Shown here: one piece after another, positions 1 to 9,358 of the stretch
Position numbering within the stretch: the first letter of the stretch is position 1
How the letters are laid out: every line of letters starts with the position of its first letter
The notes under the pieces: generated by a model
Database searches by the model: none
What the model was told of the DNA's origin: nothing
What the model saw: only the letters and a program-made list of their open reading frames with translations
Program-made: the position numbers and the translations under genes
Origin: Pseudorhodoferax soli
GTDB lineage: Bacteria; Pseudomonadota; Gammaproteobacteria; Burkholderiales; Burkholderiaceae_C
NCBI RefSeq assembly: GCF_003337555.1
Contig: NZ_QPJK01000002.1
Span: 248,001-312,000 of the forward strand
DNA length: 64,000 nucleotides
Reading direction: 5' to 3'

Positions 1-503
1 TTGTCCCTGGGCTTGAGCAACACGATGTCGGCCTCGAAACCGGCCACGCGGTCCTGGCCGAGCCGCTTGGCGCTGTAGAACTCGGCGATCGAGGTGTCGG
101 CGGCCTGCAGCAGATTGGGAAACAAGCCCAGGGCATCGCGCTTTTCCATGCGTGCGACCTTGCTGTCCTGCAGGAAGGTGACGACATGGTCGTTGCGCCT
201 GAAAGTGGTGCGCGGCGGGCCTGTCAACGCATCCACGCGCTCGATCTGCTGCTCGCCTTCGCAGGCATGCCAGATGCGCGCGCTGGCCAACATGGCCTCC
301 GACGACACGACGAAGGTGCCGGTGTAGGCGCGTTTGCGAGAAGCATCGTGCATGCGCGTCAGCCATTCGCCGATGCTGCGTTGATCGGAAGCAGCCGGCG
401 CGGCATCGACCGAGGCCGGGGCAACCTGAGCCAGCGCGGCGCAGGCGGCCAGACCAAGGGAAACCGCGGCCACCGCGGCGCGGCCAGACGACAGCATGGA
501 CAT
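1..503 (-). CDS. rseB: RseB/MucB, sigma-E regulatory periplasmic protein (3' end beyond window)
   Basis: Only the N-terminal ~167 residues are inside the window. The chain opens with a signal peptide (hydrophobic, Ala-rich, residues about 8-27, cleavage likely near ALAQ). It continues with the MucB/RseB N-terminal pattern, including EWLTRMHDASRKRAYTGTFV and later YSAKRLGQDRVAGFEADIV. RseB binds the periplasmic part of the anti-sigma factor RseA and protects it from proteolysis until envelope stress occurs. It lies 28 bp after rseA in the order rpoE-rseA-rseB, the usual betaproteobacterial arrangement. ATG at 503 is used; an in-frame ATG two codons later is an alternative. Confidence 0.88.
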   Translation of the reverse strand, partial: MSMLSSGRAAVAAVSLGLAACAALAQVAPASVDAAPAASDQRSIGEWLTRMHDASRKRAYTGTFVVSSEAMLASARIWHACEGEQQIERVDALTGPPRTTFRRNDHVVTFLQDSKVARMEKRDALGLFPNLLQAADTSIAEFYSAKRLGQDRVAGFEADIVLLKPRD

Positions 504-531
504 CGATAGCAAACTCACCCTTGACCGGCCA

Positions 532-1197
532 TCAACGCTCCGACGCCGTGAACGTGGCGCTGCGCAGCAGGCCGGCGGGCACAGGCATCTGCAGGGCGCT
601 GGAACTGCCCGCCTGCTTGTGCGCGGCGAGCAACTCGTCCAGGCGCGCATCGCGCAACATCACCTGTGCCTCGCCACTGGGCAGCCGCACCTCCTGCTCG
701 ACAACCTGTGGTGCCGCACTGGCCTCCAACACAGGCGCTTGCACAGCCGCCATCTGGGGCTGTGGCACGGCGGTACCGGCCCCGCCCACCACAGTCCAGG
801 CCAGCGCGGCGACCGCGACGAAGGAGGCGCAGCCCGCCACCATCTTCCAGCGGAAACTGGCGTCGTTGGCCGGCTCGCGGCCCCGCACTGCCACGGCCAC
901 AGGCTCCGCAACAGGCTCCGCAACAGGCACGGCAACCGGGCGAGCAGGCACCAGTGGCGGCTCCTGCGCGAGCCGCGTCTGCAGGCGCGAGAGGAAGTCG
1001 GAAGAAGCATGCACGGCGGTCTGCTCGCCGCCGCGCAGCACGTCGCCGATCAGGTGGTAGGTCTGCCAGGTCGTGTGGAGCCCGTCGTGCCCGGCCTGAG
1101 GCGCAGCCATCAACTGCGCGGTCTCGTCGCCACCGAGCTCGCCGTCGGCCAACGCCGAAAGCCGTTCGTGCAGCTTCAACACTTCGTCCTGGTTCAT
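532..1197 (-). CDS. rseA: Anti-sigma-E factor RseA
   Basis: A 221-residue inner-membrane anti-sigma factor. The N-terminal cytoplasmic domain (about 1-75, rich in acidic residues and Trp/Tyr in HTTWQTYHLIGDVL) should bind RpoE. A Pro/Val/Ala/Glu-rich linker (80-110) follows, then one membrane helix at about 118-137. The remaining ~80 residues are periplasmic, the region cut by DegS-type proteases and bound by RseB. The start is taken at 1197; an in-frame ATG five codons upstream (1212) is possible, and the longer reading into rpoE is not likely. It sits 34 bp after rpoE. Assignment rests on position and domain layout, since RseA sequences diverge strongly. Confidence 0.88.
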   Translation of the reverse strand: MNQDEVLKLHERLSALADGELGGDETAQLMAAPQAGHDGLHTTWQTYHLIGDVLRGGEQTAVHASSDFLSRLQTRLAQEPPLVPARPVAVPVAEPVAEPVAVAVRGREPANDASFRWKMVAGCASFVAVAALAWTVVGGAGTAVPQPQMAAVQAPVLEASAAPQVVEQEVRLPSGEAQVMLRDARLDELLAAHKQAGSSSALQMPVPAGLLRSATFTASER

Positions 1198-1231
1198 CGT
1201 CGTCACCTGCATCACTGTTTCCGCCGCGCTG

Positions 1232-1855
1232 TCACCAGCGCTTGCCCGACTGGTTCTCCAGCAGGGGCTTGACCTTGGCCGAAATCGCCTCACGCGCACG
1301 GAAGATGCGGGAACGCACCGTTCCGATCGGGCAATTCATGGCTTCGGCGATTTCCTCGTAGCTGAGACCTTCGATCTCGCGCAGCGTCACGGCCTGGCGC
1401 AAATCTTCGGGCAAGGCTTCCATTGCCATGTTCACCACCGAGGAGATTTGCTTGGCCGCCAGCACGGTGTCGGGCGTCTCATGGCTGATTGGTTCGGTTT
1501 CGCCGCGGTAAGTTTCATCGTCGTCGTCACCGGAGCGCAGCGCCGCTTCCGCGACGGTGGGATCGCGCTTGAAGTCCATCAGCGTCTTCTTGGCGGTGTT
1601 GACCGCGATGCGGTACAGCCAAGTGTAAAACTGTGCATCGCCACGGAACTTCGGCAGCGCACGGTAGGCGCGGATGAAGGTTTCCTGGGCGATGTCCTCG
1701 ACCAGATCCACATCGCGCACCATGCGGGCGATGAGCCGCTGGATGCGGCGCTCGTACTTGAGGACCAGCAATTCGAAGGCACGCTGGTCGCCAGCGACCG
1801 CGCGCTCGACCAGCAGCAGGTCGCTGTCGCCCCCCGTGGGCGGGGTACCGCTCAC
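1232..1855 (-). CDS. rpoE: RNA polymerase sigma-E factor (ECF family)
   Basis: A 207-residue ECF sigma factor for the extracytoplasmic stress regulon. Region 2 (about 50-95) carries the typical DIAQETFIRAYRALPKFRG core and the WLYRIAVNTAKK stretch. Region 4 (about 150-195) has the helix-turn-helix GLSYEEIAEAMNCPIGTVRS. The start is GTG at 1855, preceded by GGAG at an 8-nt spacing. It overlaps the stop of the upstream small membrane protein as GTGA, implying translational coupling. rseA and rseB follow on the same strand. No sigma-E-type promoter was recognised directly upstream, so transcription may be partly read-through from the fab operon. Confidence 0.95.
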   Translation of the reverse strand: MSGTPPTGGDSDLLLVERAVAGDQRAFELLVLKYERRIQRLIARMVRDVDLVEDIAQETFIRAYRALPKFRGDAQFYTWLYRIAVNTAKKTLMDFKRDPTVAEAALRSGDDDDETYRGETEPISHETPDTVLAAKQISSVVNMAMEALPEDLRQAVTLREIEGLSYEEIAEAMNCPIGTVRSRIFRAREAISAKVKPLLENQSGKRW

Positions 1856-2310
1856 GGATGGGGCTCCGGCACTGTCGATGGGGCAAGGCTTCGCTGGTAC
1901 AAGGCGCGGCGCAGATCGCGCCAGCGCGACGGCGCGGCCACACACGCCAGCCAGCGCCACTGCACACGGCCGGGCGCCCCCGTCATGCGCACGAGCACGG
2001 CCGATTGCAGGTCCAGGTGCAGGGCGACGCTCACCGCGTGCTCATCCGCCTGCGCGGCATCGTCCGGCAACCACCACCAGGCTTGGCCATCCCAGCGCAA
2101 CTGGCCAGCACGCATGCCGCGCCACTGCAGAAAGATGACGGCGGCCGCGAGCAGCCAGCTGGCCCCGATGGCGGCCAGCGCCGCGGCCGGCAGACCAGAG
2201 GCCCAGCCATAGAGGCAAGGAGCTGCCGGCGCCAGGCACATCCATGCCAGCGCACGGCCGGCACGCGCAGACCGCGGCACCGGAAAACGGACCGCCGGAG
2301 CGCTGTGCAT
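1852..2310 (-). CDS. Hypothetical membrane protein between fabF and rpoE
   Basis: A 152-residue protein with no function I can name. Two hydrophobic segments near the N terminus (about residues 20-38 and 44-65) predict an inner-membrane hairpin. They are followed by a soluble part rich in Trp and Arg (AWWWLPDD, VQWRWLACVAAPSRWRDLRR). It starts 26 bp after fabF and its TGA overlaps the GTG of rpoE by one GTGA tetranucleotide, so its translation probably sets that of the sigma factor. A similar gene is, to my memory, often found at this spot in Burkholderiales. An accessory role in envelope or sigma-E control is only inferred from position. Confidence 0.7.
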   Translation of the reverse strand: MHSAPAVRFPVPRSARAGRALAWMCLAPAAPCLYGWASGLPAAALAAIGASWLLAAAVIFLQWRGMRAGQLRWDGQAWWWLPDDAAQADEHAVSVALHLDLQSAVLVRMTGAPGRVQWRWLACVAAPSRWRDLRRALYQRSLAPSTVPEPHP

Positions 2311-2335
2311 GCCGAACAGGAAGGTCGCGGATGGC

Positions 2336-3580
2336 TCAGACGCGCTTGAACACCAGCGAGCCGTTCGTGCCGCCAAAGCCGAAGTTGTTCTTCAGCGCCA
2401 CATCGATGCGTGCATCGCGGGCGGTGTTGGCGCAGTAGTCCAGGTCGCACTCCGGGTCCGGATCGGTCAGGTTGATCGTCGGAGGAATCTTCTGGTGGTG
2501 CAGTGCCAGGATCGTGAACACGCTCTCGATGCCGCCCGCGCCGCCCAGCAGATGGCCGGTCATGGACTTGGTCGAGTTGATCGCCAGCTTGTAGGCGTGC
2601 TCGCCGAACACCGCCTTGACGGCGTTGGACTCGTTCACGTCGCCCAGCGGCGTGGAGGTGCCGTGCGCGTTCAGGTGCTGGACCTGGTCGGGGTTCAGGC
2701 CGGCGTTGCGCAGCGCCATCTGCATGGAGCGGCGCGGGCCGTCCACGTTGGGCGCGGTGATGTGGTACGCGTCGCCCGTCATGCCGAAGCCCACGAGTTC
2801 AGCGTAGATCCTGGCGCCACGGGCCTTGGCACGCTCGTACTCCTCGAGCACGACCACGCCTGCGCCCTCGCCCAGCACGAAGCCGTCGCGGCCCTTGTCC
2901 CAGGGACGCGATGCGGCCTTGGGATCGTCGTTGCGCGTGCTCAAGGCGCGCGCGGACGCGAAACCGGCAATGCCCAGCGGCGAGACCGTGGACTCGGCAC
3001 CGCCGGCCACCATCACATCCGCATCGCCCGACTCGATCATGCGGGCCGACAGGCCGATCGCGTGCAAGCCGGTCGTGCAAGCCGTGACCACGGCGATGTT
3101 CGGGCCCTTGAAGCCGTACTTGATCGAGACGTGGCCGGAAATCATGTTGATGATCGAGGCCGGCACGAAGAACGGTGACACCCGGCGCGGGCCGCGGTTC
3201 ACCAATTCGGCGTGGGTCTGTTCGATCATGGGCAAGCCGCCGATGCCCGAGCCGATGTTGCAGCCGATGCGCGTGGCCTCTTCCTCGCCCAATGCGTCAC
3301 CCGTGGGCAGTCCGGAATCCACGACCGCCTGGCACGCGGCCGCGATGCCCAGGTGCATGAAGCGGTCCATGTGGCGCGCTTCCTTGTCGGGGATGTAGCT
3401 GGCGACGTCGAAGCCCTTGACTTCACCTGCGAATTTGCAGGCCAGGTTGCTTGCGTCGAAGCTCTGGACCAGATCGATGCCGGACTGGCCGGCCAGCAAG
3501 GCCTGCCAGGACGACTCCACCGTTGCTCCAACCGGGCTCAGACAGCCCAGACCTGTGACGACGACACGACGACGCGACAT
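2336..3580 (-). CDS. fabF: Beta-ketoacyl-ACP synthase II
   Basis: A 414-residue condensing enzyme that elongates acyl-ACP with malonyl-ACP in type II fatty-acid synthesis (cytosol). The thiolase-fold catalytic triad is visible: Cys168 in VTACTTG, His306 in [12 protein letters not shown] and His343 in [10 protein letters not shown]. Length matches the family. It starts [12 protein letters not shown], 21 bp after acpP, so the carrier protein and its elongating synthase are cotranscribed. Confidence 0.97.
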   Translation of the reverse strand: MSRRRVVVTGLGCLSPVGATVESSWQALLAGQSGIDLVQSFDASNLACKFAGEVKGFDVASYIPDKEARHMDRFMHLGIAAACQAVVDSGLPTGDALGEEEATRIGCNIGSGIGGLPMIEQTHAELVNRGPRRVSPFFVPASIINMISGHVSIKYGFKGPNIAVVTACTTGLHAIGLSARMIESGDADVMVAGGAESTVSPLGIAGFASARALSTRNDDPKAASRPWDKGRDGFVLGEGAGVVVLEEYERAKARGARIYAELVGFGMTGDAYHITAPNVDGPRRSMQMALRNAGLNPDQVQHLNAHGTSTPLGDVNESNAVKAVFGEHAYKLAINSTKSMTGHLLGGAGGIESVFTILALHHQKIPPTINLTDPDPECDLDYCANTARDARIDVALKNNFGFGGTNGSLVFKRV

Positions 3581-3601
3581 AAGCGGCGGTTCCCTTCGGC
3601 C

Positions 3602-3850
<249 letters not shown>

Positions 3851-3873
3851 TTAGGGTTTGTAAAGAATCGGTG

Positions 3874-3879
3874 ATTTTA
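3874..3879 (-). promoter_or_regulatory. Candidate -10 box for acpP
   Basis: Read on the minus strand this is TAAAAT, 33 bp upstream of the acpP ATG, in a locally AT-rich stretch. No convincing -35 hexamer is visible at 16-18 bp, so this is a proposal only. Confidence 0.35.
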
Positions 3880-3941
3880 GCGAGGCGGCTTGCCCGGCAC
3901 TTGTCCCCCGCTGCGCAGGGAATCGGCCGGCCGTCCCATCG

Positions 3942-4688
3942 CTACATGTACATGCCGCCGTTGACGTGCAGTTCCTGCCCCGTCACGTAGGCCGCCTCGG
4001 GTGAGGCGAGATAGGCCACGGCATGGGCCACATCGGATGGCTTGCCCAGTTGGCCCAACGGGATCTGGCCGAGCAGCGCCTTGTGCTGCTCGTCCGAGAG
4101 CTTGTCGGTCATGTCGGTGGCGATGAAGCCCGGTGCGACACAGTTGACCGTGATGCCGCGCGAGCCAAGCTCGCGCGCCAGTGCGCGCGTCATGCCGGCG
4201 ACACCGGCCTTGGCGGCCGCATAGTTGGCCTGGCCCGGGTTACCGGACGCACCCACGACCGAGGTGATGTTGACGATGCGCCCGTAGCGCTGCTTCATCA
4301 TCGTGCGCATGACGGCGCGGCTCATGCGGAACACAGCCTTGAGGTTGGTGTCCAGCACGGCATCCCAGTCCTCGTCCTTGAGTCGCATGGCCAGCATGTC
4401 GCGCGTGATGCCCGCGTTGTTGACCAGCACGTGCAGTGCGCCGTGCTCCTTGGCGATGGCGTCGACCAGCGCTTCGCCGGCTTTGGCATCGTTGACATCC
4501 AGCACGCGGCCGCTGCTGCCGGCGTGTGCGGACAACGCCTGCGTGATGTGGGCGGCGCCCCCTTCGCTGGTGGCCGTGCCGACGACCTTGAAGCCGCGCT
4601 GTGCAAGGTCCAGCGCAATGGCGGCACCAATGCCGCGCGAGGCGCCGGTGACCAGCGCGACCTGTTCGGAAATGGCGGGTGCGCTCAT
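3942..4688 (-). CDS. fabG: 3-oxoacyl-ACP reductase
   Basis: A 248-residue short-chain dehydrogenase that reduces 3-oxoacyl-ACP with NADPH. The cofactor motif TGASRGIG is at 14-21 and NNAG at 90-93; the catalytic Ser143, Tyr156 and Lys160 (YAAAK) are present. Its ATG overlaps the fabD stop as ATGA, so the two are translationally coupled. A longer in-frame extension into fabD is rejected because it would add about 55 residues before the Rossmann motif. Confidence 0.97.
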   Translation of the reverse strand: MSAPAISEQVALVTGASRGIGAAIALDLAQRGFKVVGTATSEGGAAHITQALSAHAGSSGRVLDVNDAKAGEALVDAIAKEHGALHVLVNNAGITRDMLAMRLKDEDWDAVLDTNLKAVFRMSRAVMRTMMKQRYGRIVNITSVVGASGNPGQANYAAAKAGVAGMTRALARELGSRGITVNCVAPGFIATDMTDKLSDEQHKALLGQIPLGQLGKPSDVAHAVAYLASPEAAYVTGQELHVNGGMYM

Positions 4689-5647
4689 GCCGTCGTTCCT
4701 TCGAGCTGTGTCTTGGCCTGGGCCAGCGTGGCGGGGTCGTAGACGGCGCCCGAGGCCAGTTCGGCGTCGATGCGCTTGACGAGGCCGGCCAGCACCTTGC
4801 CAGGGCCGCACTCGAGCAGCGTGCCGATGCCGCGCGCCTTGATGGCCTGCACGCATTCGACCCAGCGCACCGGGCCAAAGGCCTGGCGGTACAGCGCGTC
4901 GCGGATTGCGTCGGCGTCCTGCTGCACGGCCACGTCGATGTTGTTGACCACGGGAATCTGCGGCGCTGCCAGCGTCAAGCTGGCCAGGCGTTCGCGCAGA
5001 CGCTCTGCGGCCGGGCGCATCAGGCTGGAATGGAACGGTGCGGACACCGGCAGCGGCAGCGCGCGCTTGGCGCCCTTGCTCTTGAGCAGCTCGCAGGCCT
5101 TCTCGACCGCCAGCTTGCTGCCGGCGATCACGGTCTGGGCCGGATCGTTGAAGTTGACGGCTTCGACCACTTCACCGGCCTGGTTCAGCGCGGCCTGCGC
5201 CTCGGCGCAACCGGCGGCGACCTGAACACTGTCCATGCCCAAGATGGCGGCCATCGCGCCGGCGCCCACGGGCACGGCTTCCTGCATGGCCTGGGCACGG
5301 AAGCGCACCAGCGGCGCGGCCTGGGCCAGCGTCAGCACGCCAGAGGCGACCAGCGCCGAATACTCGCCCAGCGAGTGACCAGCAACGACGGCCGGCACCA
5401 GTCCGGTCTCGGCGATCCAGGCACGGTACGCGGCCACGCCTGCCACCAGCATCACGGGCTGGGTGTTGGTGGTCAGCGCCAGGGCCTCCTTGGGGCCGTC
5501 GTGGATCAGCTTGGCGACGTCTTCGCCCAGCGCTTCGGAAGCTTCAGCCAGCGTCTGGGCCACGGTGGCGTGGCCCTGCCAGCCGTCCAGCATGCCGACG
5601 GCCTGCGAGCCCTGGCCCGGAAAAACAAATGCGAATGGTGTGGTCAT
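4685..5647 (-). CDS. fabD: Malonyl-CoA:ACP transacylase
   Basis: A 320-residue acyltransferase loading malonyl groups onto ACP. It has the N-terminal FVFPGQGSQ motif and the nucleophile Ser92 in GHSLGEY; a His in SAPFHSSLM is the likely partner. The start at 5647 (MTTPFAFVFPGQGSQ) matches family N termini and is preferred to an in-frame ATG 45 bp upstream. It is 52 bp after fabH and overlaps fabG. Confidence 0.96.
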   Translation of the reverse strand: MTTPFAFVFPGQGSQAVGMLDGWQGHATVAQTLAEASEALGEDVAKLIHDGPKEALALTTNTQPVMLVAGVAAYRAWIAETGLVPAVVAGHSLGEYSALVASGVLTLAQAAPLVRFRAQAMQEAVPVGAGAMAAILGMDSVQVAAGCAEAQAALNQAGEVVEAVNFNDPAQTVIAGSKLAVEKACELLKSKGAKRALPLPVSAPFHSSLMRPAAERLRERLASLTLAAPQIPVVNNIDVAVQQDADAIRDALYRQAFGPVRWVECVQAIKARGIGTLLECGPGKVLAGLVKRIDAELASGAVYDPATLAQAKTQLEGTTA

Positions 5648-5699
5648 GGCGTGGAAGGCGCGCGGGTGCTTTGGCAGGCACCCCGCATGCACGGTTTCC

Positions 5700-6677
5700 T
5701 CAGAAGTTCAGCAGGACGGCGCCCCAGGTGAAGCCACCGCCGACACCTTCGAGCATCAACAGGTCACCCTTCTTGACCTGGCCCTGGCGCACGGCGTGGT
5801 CCAAGGCCAGCGGAATCGAGGCCGCCGACGTATTGCCATGCTGGTCCACCGTGACGACGAGTTTGTCCAGCGGCAGCTTCAGCCGCTTGGCCGTGCTCTG
5901 CATGATGCGGATGTTGGCCTGGTGCGGAATCAGCCAGTCGATCTGGTCCTGCGTCTTGCCGGCCTTGGCCAGCGTGGCGCGTGCCGCGTCCTCGAGCACG
6001 CCAACGGCGAGCTTGAACACGGCCTGGCCGTCCATCTTGAGCAGCGGGTCGCCCAGCACCGCGCCGCCGGACACATGGCCAGGCACGCACAGGATGCCGA
6101 CATGCTTGCCATCGGCGTGCAGGTCGCTGGCCAGGATGCCGGGCGTCTCCGACGCCTCCAGCACCACGGCGCCTGCACCGTCGCCGAACAGCACGCAGGT
6201 CGTACGGTCGCTGAAATCCAGGATGCGCGAGAACACCTCGGAGCCGACCACCAGCGCGCGCGTGGCATTGCCGGCGCGGATCATCGCGTCGGCCACGGTC
6301 AGCGCATAGACGAAGCCGCTGCAAACCGCCTGCACGTCGAAGGCCGGGCAACCGGCGATGCCGAGCTTGTGCTGCAGGATCGCGGCAGCCGAGGGAAACA
6401 CCATGTCCGGCGTGGACGTGGCGACGATGATGAGGTCGATCTGCTGCGGCGCGATGCCAGCGGCTTCGATGGCCGCCTGTGCGGCCGGCACGGCCAGGTC
6501 GCTGCAGTTGACGTCCGGCGCGGCGAAGTGCCGCGCCCGGATGCCGGTGCGCTCGACGATCCACTCGTCGGAGGTCTCGACACCCTTGGCCGCCAGTTCG
6601 GCGGCCAGGTCGGCGTTGCTCAGGCGGCGCGGCGGCAGGTAGCTGCCGGTCCCCGTGATGCGGGAATAGGTGGGCAT
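5700..6677 (-). CDS. fabH: Beta-ketoacyl-ACP synthase III
   Basis: A 325-residue initiation condensing enzyme that joins acetyl-CoA (or another short acyl-CoA) to malonyl-ACP. Cys119 in VQAVCSGF is the nucleophile; the His of [10 protein letters not shown] and the Asn of the GNTSAASIP motif complete the Cys-His-Asn triad. It begins 8 bp after the plsX stop, showing tight cotranscription of phospholipid and fatty-acid synthesis genes. Confidence 0.97.
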   Translation of the reverse strand: MPTYSRITGTGSYLPPRRLSNADLAAELAAKGVETSDEWIVERTGIRARHFAAPDVNCSDLAVPAAQAAIEAAGIAPQQIDLIIVATSTPDMVFPSAAAILQHKLGIAGCPAFDVQAVCSGFVYALTVADAMIRAGNATRALVVGSEVFSRILDFSDRTTCVLFGDGAGAVVLEASETPGILASDLHADGKHVGILCVPGHVSGGAVLGDPLLKMDGQAVFKLAVGVLEDAARATLAKAGKTQDQIDWLIPHQANIRIMQSTAKRLKLPLDKLVVTVDQHGNTSAASIPLALDHAVRQGQVKKGDLLMLEGVGGGFTWGAVLLNF

Positions 6678-6685
6678 GGATGTTG

Positions 6686-7738
6686 TCAGTGGTGGGCTGC
6701 CAACTCGGCCGGCACCGGCGCACCGGTGTCCACGGCCTGCTGCGGTGCGGTCTTGGCGATGCGGGCCTGAACCTGCTCCAGCAGCTTGTTGCGCGCCGCA
6801 TCATAGCCGCGGTTCAGCGCCTGCTCGAAGGCGAAGGCGTCGGCCGAACCGTGGCTCTTGAACACCAGGCCGCGCAGGCCCAGCAGCGCTGCGCCGTTGT
6901 AGCGCCGGTGGTCGAGCCGGCCCTTGAGCGCCTGCAACACCGGGTATGCGACCAGGGCTGCCGCCTTGGTCCAGATGCTGCGCGAGAACTCGGCCTTCAA
7001 GAAGCCGCTGATCATCGAGGCCACGCCTTCGCTGCTCTTGAGTGCGACATTGCCGACGAAGCCGTCGCAGACGACGATGTCCGTCGTGCCCTTGTAGATA
7101 TCGTTGCCCTCCACGTTGCCGTGGAAGTTCAGGTGGCCGGCGGCATGCGCGGCCTGGAACAGTTCGCCAGCCTGTTTGATGACTTCGCTGCCCTTGATCG
7201 TCTCTTCGCCGATGTTGAGCAGGCCGACCGTGGGCTCGTCATGCCCCTTGAGCACGGACACCAGCGCCGCGCCCATGAGGCCGAACTGCAGCAGGTGCTC
7301 GGCCGTGCAATCGACATTGGCGCCCAGGTCGAGCACCGTGGTGGCGCCACCGCGCGCATTGGGCAACTGGGTCGCAATGGCAGGCCGGTCGATGCCGGGC
7401 ACGGTCTTGAGCAGGTAGCGCGCGATCGCCATCAGCGCGCCGGTGTTCCCGGCGGACACGGCCACATCGGCCGCCTTGTCCTTGACCTGGGCAATTGCCA
7501 CGCGCATGGACGAATCGCGCTTCTTGCGCAGCGCGACTTCCACCGGGTCGTCCATGCCCACGACTTCGCTGGCCGGAACGGCGCGCGCACGCGGGTGCGA
7601 GAAGTCCTTCAAGGCCTCGGGCAGGCCGACGAGCAACAACTGCGCATCAGTATGTGCGGCCAGAAAAGCCTGGCACGCCGGCAGCGTGATGCCGGGGCCA
7701 TGGTCACCCCCCATACAGTCGACAGCCACAGTGATCAT
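6686..7738 (-). CDS. plsX: Phosphate acyltransferase PlsX
   Basis: A 350-residue enzyme making acyl-phosphate from acyl-ACP for phosphatidic-acid synthesis. The N terminus [14 protein letters not shown] and the internal [10 protein letters not shown] and [13 protein letters not shown] motifs are characteristic of PlsX. The order rpmF-plsX-fabH is conserved in many proteobacteria. A terminator-like hairpin lies between rpmF and this gene. Confidence 0.96.
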   Translation of the reverse strand: MITVAVDCMGGDHGPGITLPACQAFLAAHTDAQLLLVGLPEALKDFSHPRARAVPASEVVGMDDPVEVALRKKRDSSMRVAIAQVKDKAADVAVSAGNTGALMAIARYLLKTVPGIDRPAIATQLPNARGGATTVLDLGANVDCTAEHLLQFGLMGAALVSVLKGHDEPTVGLLNIGEETIKGSEVIKQAGELFQAAHAAGHLNFHGNVEGNDIYKGTTDIVVCDGFVGNVALKSSEGVASMISGFLKAEFSRSIWTKAAALVAYPVLQALKGRLDHRRYNGAALLGLRGLVFKSHGSADAFAFEQALNRGYDAARNKLLEQVQARIAKTAPQQAVDTGAPVPAELAAHH

Positions 7739-7793
7739 GGGCGCGACTGTACGTCTACGGGACGCACGAATTCGAGAGAAAAGTGAACGGTCA

Positions 7794-7837
7794 CCAAAAC
7801 AAAGGCCCGTCGGCTACGCGAGGCAGCCACGGGCCTT
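7794..7837 (-). terminator. Terminator or attenuator between rpmF and plsX
   Basis: On the minus strand AAGGCCCGT-GGCT pairs with AGCC-G-ACGGGCCTT and is followed by TTTGTTTT. This is the shape of an intrinsic terminator with one bulge and a long loop. It lies just after rpmF and before plsX, so it would let the ribosomal protein be made in excess over the lipid enzymes by partial termination. Confidence 0.6.
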
Positions 7838-7850
7838 GTGGGCGAAACGA

Positions 7851-8033
7851 TCAGGCTTCGGACTTGTTCTTTAGCACCTGGCGGCCACGGTAGAAGCCGT
7901 TGGGGCTGATGTGGTGGCGCAGGTGGGTTTCGCCAGTGGTGGGTTCCACGGCGATGCCGGGCACGTTCAGTGCATTGTGCGAACGGTGCATGCCGCGCTT
8001 GGACGGCGATTTCTTGTTTTGCTGGACTGCCAT
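7851..8033 (-). CDS. rpmF: 50S ribosomal protein L32
   Basis: A 60-residue basic ribosomal protein. The start [19 protein letters not shown] and the [14 protein letters not shown] tail are typical of proteobacterial L32. No Cys zinc ribbon is present, as is usual in this group. It lies between yceD and plsX in the conserved yceD-rpmF-plsX-fab order. Confidence 0.98.
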   Translation of the reverse strand: MAVQQNKKSPSKRGMHRSHNALNVPGIAVEPTTGETHLRHHISPNGFYRGRQVLKNKSEA

Positions 8034-8168
8034 GCTTGGCTCCTTGGGTCAAAAGTAGAGGTTTGCGGGGACCGCGACCCGGAAACTCTCTTCGAAAGGA
8101 GATATCTGGAGCGATCTGGCCGACGTTATGCCCAGTATCACCTGGGCCCGCGGCACGCGAAGCCGGCC

Positions 8169-8174
8169 ATTATA
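8169..8174 (-). promoter_or_regulatory. Candidate -10 box for the rpmF-plsX-fab operon
   Basis: Reads TATAAT on the minus strand, about 135 bp upstream of rpmF and just past the yceD stop. An exact consensus hexamer stands out in this GC-rich sequence. No good -35 match is seen at the right distance. The 162-bp yceD-rpmF gap has no other gene. Confidence 0.42.
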
Positions 8175-8195
8175 GCCCGGCCGAAAGCGTTCCGG

Positions 8196-8753
8196 CTAGT
8201 GGTCGTTTGCGCCGGGCTTGCGCTTGATGTCAGCCAGGACGCCGAACGGATTCGGCTTGTCGGCTTCGGCCCGGGCGAAACCGGGGTCGGCCACCTCCAT
8301 CGGCACCGCGTTCGGGCAGATGTCATGGCGCGGCACCAGCGGCAGTGCCATCAACAACTCGTCCTCGACCAATGCTTGCAGATCGAAGGCGGGGTCCAGC
8401 ACGAGCACGTCCTCGTCGGCATCCTCGTCCTCGCGCGCAGCCTGGGCCTCGTCGGCCACGAAACGGAACCAGCGGTCCACGCTCAGGGGTTCGTCGACCG
8501 CTTCCAGGCAGCGCTGGCAGGTCAGCGGCACATCGGCCTCGGCCACCAGATGCAACCAGATCTGCGGCGCCACGCCGGCCGACTGGCGCAGCTTGCCAAC
8601 GGCATGCCAGCGCACGGGATGGTCGGCGCCACGGCCTTCGGCTTCTTGAAACAAGCGCGGATAGTCGACGAGACGGTCTTCCTGCTGCCGCTCGCCGTCC
8701 GATTGGGCGAAGGCCTTGATGTCCAGGCCACGTGCCTGCTTGGGGGCTGTCAT
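8196..8753 (-). CDS. yceD: YceD family protein (DUF177), 23S rRNA accumulation protein
   Basis: A 185-residue DUF177 protein. The CQRC pair in the middle (VPLTCQRCLEAVDEPL) and the acidic stretch EDEDADEDVLVLDP followed by DLQALVEDELLMALPLVP are family hallmarks, as is a C-terminal segment ending in NPFGVLADIK. E. coli YceD is linked to 23S rRNA levels; the mechanism is unknown. It precedes rpmF. The start at 8753 (MTAPKQARGLDIKAFAQ) is chosen over an in-frame ATG 33 bp upstream because the latter would lie only a few bases from the divergent maf gene. Confidence 0.9.
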   Translation of the reverse strand: MTAPKQARGLDIKAFAQSDGERQQEDRLVDYPRLFQEAEGRGADHPVRWHAVGKLRQSAGVAPQIWLHLVAEADVPLTCQRCLEAVDEPLSVDRWFRFVADEAQAAREDEDADEDVLVLDPAFDLQALVEDELLMALPLVPRHDICPNAVPMEVADPGFARAEADKPNPFGVLADIKRKPGANDH

Positions 8754-8779
8754 GCGGGGCAGTGTAAGAGAATCGTGCC

Positions 8780-9358
8780 ATGCCACGCCTCATCCTGGGA
8801 TCGACCTCGCCCTACCGCCGCGAACTGCTGACACGCCTGCGCATCGCCTTCGACGTGGTGGCGCCCGAGGTCGACGAAACCCCGCTGGCCGGCGAAGCGC
8901 CGGCCGATCTCGCCCGCCGCCTGGCCCTCGCCAAGGCCCACGCCGTTGCCACCCAACACCCCGACGCCGTGGTGATCGGCTCGGACCAGGTCGCCGATCT
9001 GCATGGCCAGCCGCTCGGCAAGCCCGGCGACCACGCACGCGCCACCGCCCAGTTGCGCGCCATGCGCGGGCAGACCGTGGTGTTCCAGACCGCACTGTCG
9101 GTCGTGCATGCCGCGCAAAGCTTCGCGCAGACAGCCTTGGTGCCCGTGCAGGTGCGTTTCCGTGACCTGGAAGATGCCGAGATCGAGGCTTACCTGCAGG
9201 CCGAGCAGCCCTACGACTGCGCCGGCAGCGCCAAGAGCGAAGGCCTGGGCATCGTGCTGCTGGACGCCATCACCAGCGACGACCCGACCGCTCTGATCGG
9301 CCTGCCGCTGATCCAGACCAGCCGCATGCTGCGCGCCGCCGGCGTGAAATTGCTGTGA
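8780..9358 (+). CDS. maf: Maf-like nucleotide pyrophosphatase (YceF type)
   Basis: A 192-residue house-cleaning pyrophosphatase of the Maf family, predicted to hydrolyse modified nucleoside triphosphates. The N-terminal LILGSTSPYRRELL motif is the Maf signature. The conserved Glu-Val-Asp-Glu and VIGSDQVADL motifs follow, and CAGSAKSEGLG marks the YceF subgroup. It diverges from yceD with only 26 bp between start codons and overlaps the next gene as GTGA. Confidence 0.93.
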   Translation: MPRLILGSTSPYRRELLTRLRIAFDVVAPEVDETPLAGEAPADLARRLALAKAHAVATQHPDAVVIGSDQVADLHGQPLGKPGDHARATAQLRAMRGQTVVFQTALSVVHAAQSFAQTALVPVQVRFRDLEDAEIEAYLQAEQPYDCAGSAKSEGLGIVLLDAITSDDPTALIGLPLIQTSRMLRAAGVKLL

